The notes: generated by a model from the letters alone, not told the origin. Counted from the first letter of the stretch, positions 1-8,563 are shown. The stretch is 64,000 bases of DNA from Undibacterium sp. YM2 (GCF_009937975.1 NZ_AP018441.1:6138001-6202000), one strand, 5' to 3'. Numbers and translations: made by a program.

Positions 1-53
1 ACGCTAGCCGCTACAGCGAGTACTGACCAGTAGTGCTTTGGCAGAATTACGCA

Positions 54-1607
54 TCAAGCCGCCAGATGCCGTGCCTGCCTTTGTGGCAAAGCCTTTGCCA
101 CTACTTCCCTGGCAGCTTCTTTCCTGGTCTGTCTTTGTGGTGCAGATGGGTCAGCTTTGTTGCCTTGCCTGTGCATGGCCAGACCGGCATAGTCCTGCGA
201 AGCCGCAGCTTGCACTGCTTCGCTGCTTACGCCATGGACTTCCAGCAGCCACTTGTTGACGAGTGCGGCCAGCTTGTCGAGGGCGATGCGGTGCGTTGCA
301 TCGGTATTGGCAAACAGCCAGTCTGACAAGGTCATGAAGTTTTCAAAAGCGGCATCTGCCAGTATCAGCGGCAGGCTGTGAGGGAAGCGTCCTGAATTGG
401 CAATCAGGTCCCAGTAACGGGCGAAGCGTATCAACCTTTGCATGTCACCAAAGGCAATGTCCTTGTTCGCCAGGATGGTGTAAGGTGGTTGCGGATCAAA
501 AGCCAACTGGTAGGCTTCTGTGTGGCGGATAATCGGTGTGCCGCGCAGGCGTTTCAAGATGCCGAACTGTATCTCATGCGGGCCCAGGGCCACCAGTTTG
601 TTAAAGCCTGCGGCAAAACTCTGCATGGTTTCACCCGGCAAGCCAGCGATCAAGTCCACATGCAAATGCGCATGCGAATGTTCACACAGCCAGCGTATGT
701 TCTCGGCTGCTTTGTCATTGTTTTGTTTGCGGCTGATGAGAGCCTGCACGTCGGTATTAAAACTTTGTATGCCTATCTCAAATTGCAGGCTGCCTTCAGG
801 GAATTTTTGTATGCCTTCTTTCAAGGCATCTGGCAAATGATCTGGCACCACCTCAAAATGGGCGAATACCGGGTCATGCGGTGCTGCTTCGAGTTTATCG
901 AGAAAGAACTGCATGATCTTCAAGCTGGTTTTGATATTCAGGTTGAACGTACGATCGACAAACTTGAACAGGCGGGCGCCGCGCTGGTACAGCACTTCCA
1001 TCTCTTGCAGGAACTGGTCTATGTCAAACGGCCAGGCCGTCTTGTCGAGTGCAGACAGGCAGAATTCGCATTTAAAGGGGCAGCCGCGTGAAGCCTCCAC
1101 ATACAGGGTGCGGTGACGGATGTCCTGGTCGCTATACAGATGGTAAGGCAATTGTATGTCGGCCATAGCTGGTTGCAGGCCCGCATGCACTTTCATCAGT
1201 GGTTGCGGACCGTGCAGGATTTGCTGGCACAGCGCAGGGAAGCTGACATCACCCCAGCCGGTAATCACATAGTCAGCCAGGCGTATGATTTCCTGGTCGC
1301 CGGTTTCGTGCGACACCTCGGGGCCGCCTAATATTACGATGACATCAGGTGCGACGCGTTTTAGCACAGCGACGATCTGCGTGGTTTCAACGACGTTCCA
1401 GATATACACACCAAAGCCGACGATGAATTTTTCACCAGGCTGGCGTAATGCCAAAATTCTTTCGACAATATCGGTACTGCGCGCACCGGTGACAAATTCC
1501 TGTATCCGCGTGACTGGCTGCAGCTCCCCCATATTTGCAAGCAAATAACGCAGCCCCAGCGAAGCATGGGTATAGCGGGCGTTCAGGGTGGTCAGCAGGA
1601 TGGTCAT
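54..1607 (-). CDS. B12-binding domain radical SAM protein (DUF4080-type)
   Basis: A 517-residue protein with a cobalamin-binding-like N-terminal part (residues 1-140, ending in the VILGGPEVS stretch) followed by a radical SAM core. The core carries the [4Fe-4S] motif C176-x3-C180-x2-C183 in the context RGCPFKCEFC. The C-terminal third matches the extension of DUF4080-type members as I remember them. Such enzymes use B12 and S-adenosylmethionine for difficult methylations or rearrangements, but the substrate here cannot be told from sequence. The last 40 residues are basic and low in complexity. The start ATG begins MTILLTTLNARY, a typical family start. It is transcribed alone, with no linked biosynthetic genes. 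The 53 bases before its stop, at the window edge, hold nothing I can identify. Confidence 0.9.
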   Translation of the reverse strand: MTILLTTLNARYTHASLGLRYLLANMGELQPVTRIQEFVTGARSTDIVERILALRQPGEKFIVGFGVYIWNVVETTQIVAVLKRVAPDVIVILGGPEVSHETGDQEIIRLADYVITGWGDVSFPALCQQILHGPQPLMKVHAGLQPAMADIQLPYHLYSDQDIRHRTLYVEASRGCPFKCEFCLSALDKTAWPFDIDQFLQEMEVLYQRGARLFKFVDRTFNLNIKTSLKIMQFFLDKLEAAPHDPVFAHFEVVPDHLPDALKEGIQKFPEGSLQFEIGIQSFNTDVQALISRKQNNDKAAENIRWLCEHSHAHLHVDLIAGLPGETMQSFAAGFNKLVALGPHEIQFGILKRLRGTPIIRHTEAYQLAFDPQPPYTILANKDIAFGDMQRLIRFARYWDLIANSGRFPHSLPLILADAAFENFMTLSDWLFANTDATHRIALDKLAALVNKWLLEVHGVSSEAVQAAASQDYAGLAMHRQGNKADPSAPQRQTRKEAAREVVAKALPQRQARHLAA

Positions 1608-1849
1608 GGTGCGAAAAGGCGGGAGCAGCTAAAAGTAGCTATTGTACGCCTCAACTGCAGGCATCCTGCCATGATTACTGTGCATCGCCGCGCGACGCCA
1701 GACGGTCGCGCATATGCTGGTGAAGAAACTTACTTATCTGGCACTGTATGCCTCAGACCTGATTCAGCTATAAATTCGGTCTGTAAATTCAGCCCGTATA
1801 GATACTACTTGTGTGCAATTACTAATTACTACTGATGACAGCATCAGAC

Positions 1850-1921
1850 TCAGTCAGTCAGGGCAGCAGTCAACATCACGATAGTTGCCAGTATTTGAGC
1901 AAAAACGATAGCGGTGATCAT
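1850..1921 (-). CDS. 23-residue hydrophobic micro-ORF (possible small membrane protein)
   Basis: An ORF of 23 codons reads MITAIVFAQILATIVMLTAA then LTD and stop. Residues 2-21 form one uncharged hydrophobic stretch long enough to cross a membrane. A good ribosome site, AAGGA, lies seven bases before the ATG (plus-strand TCCTT near 1929-1933). Size and composition resemble the KdpF/MgtS class of small membrane proteins, but there is no sequence match I can name and no transporter gene beside it. It sits alone in a 756-base gap. It may be a genuine small gene or a chance ORF; the ribosome site and hydrophobicity favour real. Confidence 0.5.
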   Translation of the reverse strand: MITAIVFAQILATIVMLTAALTD

Positions 1922-2363
1922 GTTTATTTCCTTGGTTGATTAAAAACAAGTTCATGATACTGGCTGGAAACTTGTTAATCCAATCACATGATCAGATGTC
2001 TGTTATATGAAATGTGAATGTCATTGTTAAGTCATATTTCCAATTCACATGGATGTAATATGACATTCCTTATCTATTGACAGGCGAGCAGCCGCCCGTA
2101 CCTACAGACTTGCGGTCTGATCTTTCTCATCGCTTTCGCATGTCGTGCAGGATATTGCCAGCACTTGTCCAGCTTACCTGAGCCAGCCATTCAGCCCTCT
2201 TGCCTGCCGTTTTCCCACATCAAATTCTCCGGCGAAAAAAACGTTGAAGAGGTGTTTTTGACACTTCAATCTCCGTTTCCTGCATTTCGTCGCATGCCCC
2301 TCGCGGATTGACAGCGCAAGCTCTAAAGTACACACATCAACCAACCACAAAGAGGAAAACGAA
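1922..2363. other. Intergenic stretch, no further gene seen
   Basis: About 440 bases between the micro-ORF and the small secreted protein. It is AT-rich in its first half. A TTGACA at 2308-2313 is a possible -35 element for the gene starting at 2364, but no convincing -10 element stands at the right distance. No RNA gene or repeat was recognised. Confidence 0.4.
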
Positions 2364-2684
2364 ATGAAAAACACTATCAACAACACATTTAAATCTGGCC
2401 TGATTCTTTCTACAGCATTGCTGACAGGCGCACTGGCAATCACTGCTGCTTTCACTCAAGGCAAAGCAGAAGCAAGCATGAATATCGCTAGCGTAACGAT
2501 CTCTGCAAAACGTATGACTGAAGAGCAAAAAATGGCGTATGACGCCACACAAAACGCAATGCAAACTGTGTTGATCAGCGCCAAAAGAATGACTGATGAA
2601 GAAAAACTGGCGATGGATGAAGCTGAAAAATTCCAGCGTCAGCAAGTGGCACAAAAAGCCGCTCGCAAAAATATCCAGGGCTGA
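2364..2684 (+). CDS. Small secreted/periplasmic protein with twin ISAKRMT repeats
   Basis: A 106-residue protein of unknown function. Residues 1-37 look like a signal peptide: a KNT start, a hydrophobic core (LILSTALLTGALAITAA), then a polar stretch with a possible cleavage near AEAS. The mature part is short, highly charged and helical, with a duplicated motif ISAKRMT at residues 46-52 and 71-77, each followed by a D/E-rich EEQKMA or EEKLAM segment. A good ribosome site (AAGAGGAAAAC) precedes the ATG. It stands alone between a micro-ORF and the convergent HDOD gene. I do not recognise the family; the repeat suggests a small periplasmic or secreted binding module. Confidence 0.75.
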   Translation: MKNTINNTFKSGLILSTALLTGALAITAAFTQGKAEASMNIASVTISAKRMTEEQKMAYDATQNAMQTVLISAKRMTDEEKLAMDEAEKFQRQQVAQKAARKNIQG

Positions 2685-2841
2685 TCAGCATGTGTTTTTT
2701 GCGCGATAGTAATCGCCAGAAACGCGCGGGATGCCAGAGTCTGCAAGCGGTTTTTTTCTTGACGACAGCCCGTTTTTAAAACAAAGATTTTCTATATTTT
2801 CAGGAAGTTTTTGTTTTGAAAATGGGCCAGGAAAATAAGCT

Positions 2842-3861
2842 CTAGGCCTCATCCTTCTCCTGTACATGCAGCGCCGTAAAACAGCGCTGCATTTCTGCGT
2901 CTGCAGCCAGGTGCAGGTCTTCATCGTCGTCACTGATGACAGCGGCATTCACCAGCAATCTTATTTTGCTGATGTCGCCCGCCTGCTTCAACACCAGGCC
3001 CAGATCCTGTAACGGGCCATCATGGCTGACCTGGTCTTTCAGGGCTTGCATGACGGCATCAGGAAAATCCCATTCCTTGGCGATGCGGTAAGACAGGATA
3101 TGTGCCATGTGTAAAAAGCGCAGGCGAAATTCCGTCGCCAGTGGCATGACCGGTGCCACCATGATCTGATCGAGGCTGCGAAACGCAATGATCAGGCCGA
3201 TGTTTTGCACCAGACCGGCGAGATAGGCATGAAAGCCATCAAGCCCGCGCTCCTGCGCCAACAGGCGGCAAGCCTGCGCACATTTTTCTGACTGTTCCCA
3301 GATCAGCGGTGCAACCACGCAAGTGATACGGCCAGACTGCAGTTGTATCAGCGGGCGGAAAGCCGTGCGCGCCACCAGCAGGCGCAGGCCGTTGATGCCG
3401 AGCAGGCGTATCGCATTGTCGAGGCTGCTGATCTTGTCTGCCGGGCTGTAATAAGAGCTGTTGACTTCAGAGATGATCTCGGCGACCAGGCTCACATCCC
3501 TGCCAATATGGCTGGCCAGTTCATCACCAGAGACATTTTCATTGCGCAGGCTCTTCAACAACTGCGGCAGCACGCTGGGTACGCGCGGGATATGGCGGGC
3601 ATCGCTAAAGTCGGCCCTGACCAGGCGTTCCAGTGCAATCAGTAGTGGTTTATCTGAGCCATGTTGTACCTGCTTGCCATAAGCACCGAGCAGCCACGGG
3701 TAAAACCGCGAATCGACATCAAAGCCAGCTTGCCAGGCCCCTTCTTCGGCGACGATATCTTCAGGTGCGCTGAAGACAGTGGCTGCCTGCAGTGCTTCTG
3801 CATCAGCCGCAGCAGAACCTATGCCCAGCCGCTGGCATAAATTGCGCAGCAAGCCTAGCAC
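2842..3861 (-). CDS. HDOD domain signal-transduction protein
   Basis: HDOD domain protein (a relative of the HD phosphohydrolases without the catalytic residues), typical of regulatory proteins in motility, stress or cyclic-di-GMP networks. The HDOD core follows RHIPRVPSVLPQLLKSL and includes the conserved NSSYYSPADKISSLDNAIRLLG stretch (split: NSSYYSP, then SLDNAIRLLG) and the AYLAGLVQNIG segment. The frame is open up to a GTG at 3984. However, a GTG at 3861 has a perfect AGGAGG four bases upstream (plus strand 3866-3871) and gives the N-terminus MLGLLRNLCQRLG, so I prefer 3861 (339 residues). It is a single gene, with no adjacent kinase or receiver. Confidence 0.85.
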   Translation of the reverse strand: MLGLLRNLCQRLGIGSAAADAEALQAATVFSAPEDIVAEEGAWQAGFDVDSRFYPWLLGAYGKQVQHGSDKPLLIALERLVRADFSDARHIPRVPSVLPQLLKSLRNENVSGDELASHIGRDVSLVAEIISEVNSSYYSPADKISSLDNAIRLLGINGLRLLVARTAFRPLIQLQSGRITCVVAPLIWEQSEKCAQACRLLAQERGLDGFHAYLAGLVQNIGLIIAFRSLDQIMVAPVMPLATEFRLRFLHMAHILSYRIAKEWDFPDAVMQALKDQVSHDGPLQDLGLVLKQAGDISKIRLLVNAAVISDDDEDLHLAADAEMQRCFTALHVQEKDEA

Positions 3862-4117
3862 CTTGCCTCCTGCTGGCAGTGGCAAACAAAAACGAAGGGG
3901 GACAGCAAGACAGTTGTCATCATGTCTGAAGCACTCCTGTAGTGGTTGCCTGCTATATTCGCATAAACCCGGTCTTGCATCCACGCCTGCAACACGTACT
4001 TGCCCCGATAATGTTACTTTGCTTTACAAGTTGTTGCATAAATAGACTAGTGCAACTAGCGCCGGATTTTTTAAGATAAGGGCTTATGCTGGTCCCGCCC
4101 TGATGTTAAGGAGTTTC

Positions 4118-5149
4118 ATGATGCCCAAGCCTGCCGATATGACCACCCCGCCCCGCTATGCCTTGCAAGCGACAGCCGTTTGCCTGGGCTTTTTGCTCGC
4201 CTTGCCCCTTATTGCTTCGACTGCTGCCAACGCTGGCACCCTGCGCGACAAAATCATGGAAAGACGGCAGGAAAGAAAAGAGCAACGGGCTGAGCAGGCG
4301 GCAGAAAAAAATGAAATGACTGAGGCAGAAACAACAGACCTGGCACCGCAAGGCCTGCCAGCTGGTACCAAAGTCTTGCGAGATATTGCCTATGGCAGTG
4401 ACAAGCGCCAGACCATGGACGTATATCTGCCCGCCAATGCTGCCGCGCAAAAATCCATGCCTGTCATTTTCATGGTACATGGTGGCGCTTGGAAAATAGG
4501 CAGCAAGACCGCACGTGGCGTGGTCGAGAACAAGGCCGCGCACTGGCTGCCCCAGGGCTATATCTTCGTCTCCATCAATTACCGCATGTTGCCTGACATC
4601 AAACCGCTGGAACAGGCTGACGATGTCGCCAAAGCCCTGGCAACAGCGCAAAGCAAGGCGGCAGAATGGGGCGGGTCGGGCAAGCGCTTCATCATCATGG
4701 GCCATTCCGCCGGGGCGCACCTGGTTGCCCTGCTGGCCAGCAACCCATCCATTGCTGCCAGGGCAGGCGCCTCTGCCTGGCTGGCGACCATTGCGCTGGA
4801 CAGCGCCGCTTATGACATCGACAAGATCATGGGACAAAAGCATTACCGCTTCTATGATGAAGCCTTTGGTTCTGATCCCGCTTACTGGCAAGCCAGTTCA
4901 CCCACCCTGCAATTGAAACAGGCCGCAGCCCCCTTTGTGGCCGTGTGCTCCAGCATCAGGCCAGACAAGCCCTGCGCCCAGGCGGGTGTGTTCATCGACA
5001 AGGCCAGGTCACTGGGTATGCAGGCCATGCTGCTGCCGCAAAGCCTGAGTCATGCCGAAATCAATAAAAATCTGGGGCTGGATAATGGGTATACCACCGC
5101 TGTTGATAATTTCATCAAGCCGCTCGTTGCGGCGCAGACCATTCCATGA
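4118..5149 (+). CDS. Secreted alpha/beta-hydrolase (esterase/lipase, BD-FAE/HSL-like)
   Basis: An exported alpha/beta-hydrolase. A hydrophobic signal peptide (ATAVCLGFLLALPLIASTAANA) is followed by a charged, glutamate/arginine-rich linker and then the hydrolase fold. The oxyanion-hole motif HGGAW is near residue 121, the nucleophile elbow GHSAG near 195-199, and the likely catalytic His is in SLSHAEIN close to the end. This arrangement is that of carbohydrate or short-chain esterases. The open frame extends to 4103, but TAAGGAG at 4107-4113 fits an ATG at 4118 or the next one at 4121. Its stop overlaps the start of a MazF-like toxin by four bases (ATGA), so the two are probably translated together. 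Confidence 0.85.
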   Translation: MMPKPADMTTPPRYALQATAVCLGFLLALPLIASTAANAGTLRDKIMERRQERKEQRAEQAAEKNEMTEAETTDLAPQGLPAGTKVLRDIAYGSDKRQTMDVYLPANAAAQKSMPVIFMVHGGAWKIGSKTARGVVENKAAHWLPQGYIFVSINYRMLPDIKPLEQADDVAKALATAQSKAAEWGGSGKRFIIMGHSAGAHLVALLASNPSIAARAGASAWLATIALDSAAYDIDKIMGQKHYRFYDEAFGSDPAYWQASSPTLQLKQAAAPFVAVCSSIRPDKPCAQAGVFIDKARSLGMQAMLLPQSLSHAEINKNLGLDNGYTTAVDNFIKPLVAAQTIP

Positions 5150-5508
5150 CAAACAAGATCAAGCGCGGTGACATTTACTGGGCCAGCCCTGATGAAGAAC
5201 GCAGTACTATTGCTGGCCTGGCACACCCGCATGTAGTCGTACAGGATGATGTCTTCAATCAGTCGCGCGTCACTACCACCGTCATATGCGCCCTGACCAG
5301 CAATCTGAAGCGCGTGACCGAACCGGGTAATGTCATGCTGGAATTGGGCGAAGCTGGTCTGGACAAACAAAGCGTGGTCGTGGTGTCACAGATATCTTCC
5401 ATCCCTAAAAATCAGCTCGGCGAGTTCATAGGTCATTTGTCTGATGAGCGGGTCATGCAGATACTGGCGGGTATCAGGTTTCAGCAAAGGACTTTTTTCG
5501 AAACCTGA
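5146..5508 (+). CDS. MazF/PemK-family mRNA interferase-like toxin (orphan)
   Basis: A 120-residue protein with the SH3-barrel pattern of the PemK/MazF family: the start KRGDIYWA, then HPHVVVQDDVFN and TTVICALTSNLKR, and a terminal helix around DERVMQILAGI. Members of this family are sequence-specific endoribonucleases neutralised by an antitoxin encoded just upstream. Here the upstream gene is a secreted esterase overlapping it by four bases, and no small AbrB- or ribbon-helix-helix-type antitoxin is visible on either side. The only neighbour downstream on the same strand is the 105-residue gene at 5545. It may be a solitary, diverged or differently controlled MazF. The fold call is fairly firm; activity is not. 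Confidence 0.8.
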   Translation: MTNKIKRGDIYWASPDEERSTIAGLAHPHVVVQDDVFNQSRVTTTVICALTSNLKRVTEPGNVMLELGEAGLDKQSVVVVSQISSIPKNQLGEFIGHLSDERVMQILAGIRFQQRTFFET

Positions 5509-5544
5509 TTCTGAACCTGGTGCAAAAATATAAAAGGCTCAGCA

Positions 5545-5862
5545 ATGGCTTACGACCTCGTAGTTGGCAAAAGCAGCAAAGTAAAAGACGCACCGGATAT
5601 CGTAGGTGGGATAGAGTTTGATGAATTGCCGCAGATTGCCCGTTTATTGAAAAGGGCAGATATTTCCTTTTTACACCGCATTTCCAATCTCTTCGAAGAC
5701 CAGGCATTTTCCGAAGATGAAATAGAACAGGCTTTAAGCTCTTTGTTGCCTTTGCTGCTACTCGACCTGCAAGCAGGTGAAAGGCAATTCCTGCAAAAAC
5801 TGATTTCTGTCCTGACTTATGCAAAATGGAAACAATCATGTCTGTGTTGTGTTGCAGATTGA
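5545..5862 (+). CDS. Conserved-looking hypothetical protein, 105 aa
   Basis: A 105-residue soluble, acidic protein starting MAYDLVVGKSSKVKDAPDI. It is probably all-helical after residue 25 and has a leucine-rich ALSSLLPLLLLDLQ segment. It begins 36 bases after the MazF-like gene on the same strand, so it could share its transcript. Its style recalls small immunity or antitoxin-like proteins, but I know no family that fits and do not assign a function. An antitoxin placed after a MazF would be unusual. The C-terminus (KWKQSCLCCVAD) contains three cysteines within four residues. Confidence 0.65.
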   Translation: MAYDLVVGKSSKVKDAPDIVGGIEFDELPQIARLLKRADISFLHRISNLFEDQAFSEDEIEQALSSLLPLLLLDLQAGERQFLQKLISVLTYAKWKQSCLCCVAD

Positions 5863-5881
5863 TTTTTAAATCTTGTTTCTC

Positions 5882-5904
5882 ATTAGGACTTGAATTGTCC
5901 TAAT
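5882..5904. promoter_or_regulatory. Perfect 8-bp inverted repeat before the NIPSNAP gene
   Basis: ATTAGGAC and GTCCTAAT face each other across seven bases, 72 bases before the NIPSNAP start. With no T-run after it, an operator is as likely as a weak terminator for the preceding 105-residue gene. Confidence 0.4.
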
Positions 5905-5975
5905 ACCAGTTTATGCTGGTCTCCACGGCGTTAATCATTTCTGGTTACGCGATTAATTGTCTTGGAGAACAGCAA

Positions 5976-6797
5976 ATGAACACCTCTGCCATTGCCCTGA
6001 TGGGTGCTGCACTATTGGGAGCAGTCACTACGCCCATCGCTGCTGAAGGGGTTGACAATGACGCCAGCGGTGAATGCTGTAATGTTATAGAGCTGCGCCA
6101 GTATGTGACTTACCCAGGCAAACGGGATGTACTGATCTCACTGTTTGAGAAGCACTTCATAGAAAGCCAGGAAGAAACCGGCATACGTGTGCTCGGTCAG
6201 TTTCGCGATATTAACGATCCCTATCGTTATACCTGGTTGCGTGGCTTTCCCAATATGGAAGCACGCAAGCAGACGCTGACGGATTTTTATTCAGGCCAGA
6301 CCTGGCAGACTTACCGCAACGAGGCCAATGCGACCTTGTACGATAACGACGATGTGCTGCTGCTGCGCCCTGCCTCCGCTGGCAGTGGCTTCAAGCCGGG
6401 TTCGCGTATCAGGCCTGCACCTGATAGTACAACTCCACGTAACGGCTTCGTGGTGGCAACGGTTTACCATTTCGCGCAGGAAGTGACGCCAGACTTCATC
6501 AGCAAATTCAATGAACGCTTGATGCCCATGTTTGAGCGCCATGGGGCACATATCATGGGACGTTTTGTCACTGAAAAAAGCCGCAATACCTTTGAGCGCC
6601 TGCCCGTGCGTGAGAATGTGAATGTATTCGTCTGGTTTGCTTCCTATGCAGACCGTGCAGCTTATGAATCCTGTCTGACAAAATTAGCCGGAGACGCGCT
6701 GTGGCGGGATCAGGCATTTGCTGACCTGTATAAGTCATTGCAAGGCTGGCCTGAGATCATCATGCTGGAACCAGCGTCGCGTTCGCTTTTGCCTTGA
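5976..6797 (+). CDS. NIPSNAP family protein, exported
   Basis: A 273-residue protein with an N-terminal signal-like segment (TSAIALMGAALLGAVTTPIAA) and two ferredoxin-like NIPSNAP repeats. The first begins VIELRQYVTYPGKRDVLISLF and contains the YTWLRGFPNMEAR signature. The second begins VATVYHFAQEVTPDFI and contains FVWFASYADRAAYE. NIPSNAP proteins are small-molecule-binding or monooxygenase-like dimeric barrels of uncertain function. An upstream in-frame ATG exists at 5913, but the ATG at 5976 has GGAG eight bases before it and opens directly into the signal peptide. It is monocistronic and converges with the chitinase gene, whose stop lies nine bases away. Confidence 0.85.
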   Translation: MNTSAIALMGAALLGAVTTPIAAEGVDNDASGECCNVIELRQYVTYPGKRDVLISLFEKHFIESQEETGIRVLGQFRDINDPYRYTWLRGFPNMEARKQTLTDFYSGQTWQTYRNEANATLYDNDDVLLLRPASAGSGFKPGSRIRPAPDSTTPRNGFVVATVYHFAQEVTPDFISKFNERLMPMFERHGAHIMGRFVTEKSRNTFERLPVRENVNVFVWFASYADRAAYESCLTKLAGDALWRDQAFADLYKSLQGWPEIIMLEPASRSLLP

Positions 6798-6805
6798 TAT
6801 GTGCA

Positions 6806-8191
6806 TTAATAATGCATCCCACCCGCCAGATCAACTTCTGCAGTCTTTTCATGCAGGTTCTTGTATAGACTGCGCAAGAGGCTGCCCTCTTCATCATCCT
6901 GCCCGAGGTGCCAGAACATGGCACCTGCCAATTTGTATTTCTTCAGGTAGGCGACTTTATAAGTGAATGATTGTTCATCGTCATAGCTGATAAAAATTTT
7001 CTTATCCGCGTTATAAATCCAGGGCACCTTGGTCTCTTTACTGAAATAGGATTTGTAACCGAGATTGGCAGCCAGCAGTTTTTTGATTTCAGCATAGCCA
7101 GGCGTGCGTGGGTCTTTGCGGGCGATACAGGCATCACAGCCTGTGAGTAGCGTCGGGTCGCTTGCATAGACATCGCCTGCCAGTGTCTGATGGCTTTGAT
7201 ACAGGCCATGGCTTTCGCCGGCTTCTACCGCAAAGTAGGCACGGCCATAAAATGGCAGACCCAGCACAAGTTTGCTGGCAGGTACACCGGCACGCAGGTA
7301 TTGCTGCACCGTCGCATCCACCGTCAGAGCCATAGGTGCAGGAAAGCGCTTTTCCAGTTCTGCTGGCGATAGCGCCGGTTTGAATGTCAGCTTGCGCAAG
7401 GGGTTGTCATACATATGCTCAGGTGCGTCACCAAACAGGTGTGCGTTATGGTTGGTCTGCTTTTCCCACGCACCATTGAAGTCATAACTCATGAGATTGA
7501 CGTAATCAACCTGCGCTGCAATCTGTGGCAGTTGCAGATAAGTGCGCGCCATACTGAAAGCACCACCCGCCACGGCAATAGAAAGTTGATTACTCTGTCT
7601 GGCGCCCTTCAACTGCTGGCGTATTTCCTTGAGCAGGGCGACAAAATTCTGCGCATCTTCTGCACGTGGATATTCCCAGTCCAGATCCAGTCCATCGAAG
7701 CCATATTCACGCATGAAAGCCACACAGGATTGCGCGAGTTTCTTGCGGCCTTCAACTGTCGCAGCGGCCTGGCGGTAACGCGCTACCGTGGGGCTGTCAT
7801 CATTGGTATAAGCCCAGCCACCTATGGAAAACTGCAAACGTAAAGCGGGATTATAGTTTTTGAGGCCTTGCAATTCGCGAAATATCTTGCCTGCTGCCTG
7901 CAAGTTTGTTCCCTCTTCCAGCGCACATTTGCCATCTTCGCTGAGCGTCAGGAACGAGAAATTCAAATGCGTGAGCATGCGTGCTTTTTCTGGCGTGATC
8001 GCAACAACAGGGAATGCAGTTTTGCCCTCGTCATAATGATTGATGTCATCTTTGCCGAGTGCGTAATAAGCCATGACCACAGGCTTGCCTGCATCCTTTG
8101 CCTGAACGGCAGGCGCGGAACATAAGACCAGTATGCCTGACAGGCATGACAATAAGAGACGTGATGGGAGTTTGGCAATTTTCATTCGCAT
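6806..8191 (-). CDS. Secreted glycoside hydrolase family 18 chitinase
   Basis: A GH18 enzyme hydrolysing beta-1,4-N-acetylglucosamine polymers. A signal peptide (LLLSCLSGILVLCSAPAVQA) is followed by a complete GH18 barrel. The catalytic motif appears as FDGLDLDWEYPR, matching DxxDxDxE with Glu as acid/base. Other conserved parts are LNFSFLTL, SIGGWAY, VNLMSYDFNGAWE, LGLPFYGRAYF and the final AMFWHLGQDDEEGSLLR. No carbohydrate-binding module is present. The frame begins with a TTG at 8200; I use the ATG at 8191, though no strong ribosome site distinguishes it from the ATG at 8185. It is divergent from slyX across a palindromic operator-like sequence. Confidence 0.93.
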   Translation of the reverse strand: MRMKIAKLPSRLLLSCLSGILVLCSAPAVQAKDAGKPVVMAYYALGKDDINHYDEGKTAFPVVAITPEKARMLTHLNFSFLTLSEDGKCALEEGTNLQAAGKIFRELQGLKNYNPALRLQFSIGGWAYTNDDSPTVARYRQAAATVEGRKKLAQSCVAFMREYGFDGLDLDWEYPRAEDAQNFVALLKEIRQQLKGARQSNQLSIAVAGGAFSMARTYLQLPQIAAQVDYVNLMSYDFNGAWEKQTNHNAHLFGDAPEHMYDNPLRKLTFKPALSPAELEKRFPAPMALTVDATVQQYLRAGVPASKLVLGLPFYGRAYFAVEAGESHGLYQSHQTLAGDVYASDPTLLTGCDACIARKDPRTPGYAEIKKLLAANLGYKSYFSKETKVPWIYNADKKIFISYDDEQSFTYKVAYLKKYKLAGAMFWHLGQDDEEGSLLRSLYKNLHEKTAEVDLAGGMHY

Positions 8192-8282
8192 AGCATGCAA
8201 TCAGGGACAAAGCTGGTCAACAGGTTTTTATGCGATATCGAATTGGAACATACCACTTGCACGCTCAGCTTCTCAGACAGAC

Positions 8283-8313
8283 ATACCAGTCCACTAAAAT
8301 ACCAGACTGGTAT
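8283..8313. promoter_or_regulatory. Operator-like palindrome between chitinase and slyX
   Basis: A 15-bp interrupted palindrome, ATACCAGACTGGTAT, lies at 8299-8313. An extra half site, ATACCAG, lies 16 bases upstream at 8283-8289. The pair sits between the divergent chitinase and slyX genes, where a transcription factor could control either. The symmetry is clear; the regulator is unknown. Confidence 0.5.
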
Positions 8314-8350
8314 GGCATACTGTAGGCCTGATTTCACAGAAAGCCGCATC

Positions 8351-8563
8351 ATGACGACAGAAGAAAGACTGATAGACCTGGAAATACGCCTGACCCGTCA
8401 GGATGATCTGGTCGATACTCTGAATACCCAGGTATATCGCCAGCAAAAGAAAATCGATGAACTTGAAGCGCTGTGTGCAGCGATGGCTGCCCGTCTAAGG
8501 GAAGTGGCAGTGGCTGCCAGCCAGCGTACTGCCGTGGTGGATGAGAGGCCGCCGCATTATTGA
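8351..8563 (+). CDS. slyX: SlyX family protein
   Basis: A 70-residue coiled-coil protein matching SlyX: the start TTEERLIDLEIRLTRQDDL, a continuous heptad region with the conserved VYRQQKKIDELE segment, and the characteristic tail ending in PPHY. SlyX function is unknown; in enterics it lies beside the prolyl isomerase SlyD, which is not seen here. The open frame extends upstream to 8195, but the conserved start is the ATG at 8351, and the upstream part would run through the chitinase operator region. It is a single small gene followed by a 135-base gap. Confidence 0.88.
   Translation: MTTEERLIDLEIRLTRQDDLVDTLNTQVYRQQKKIDELEALCAAMAARLREVAVAASQRTAVVDERPPHY

Noticed and set aside
1566..1835. 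89-residue plus-strand ORF overlapping the radical SAM gene start
   Set aside because: No ribosome site or motif; it mostly overlaps a clear gene on the other strand.
2308..2345. Sigma-70 promoter before the ISAKRMT protein
   Set aside because: TTGACA is present but no good -10 element at 16-18 bases; mentioned only as possible.
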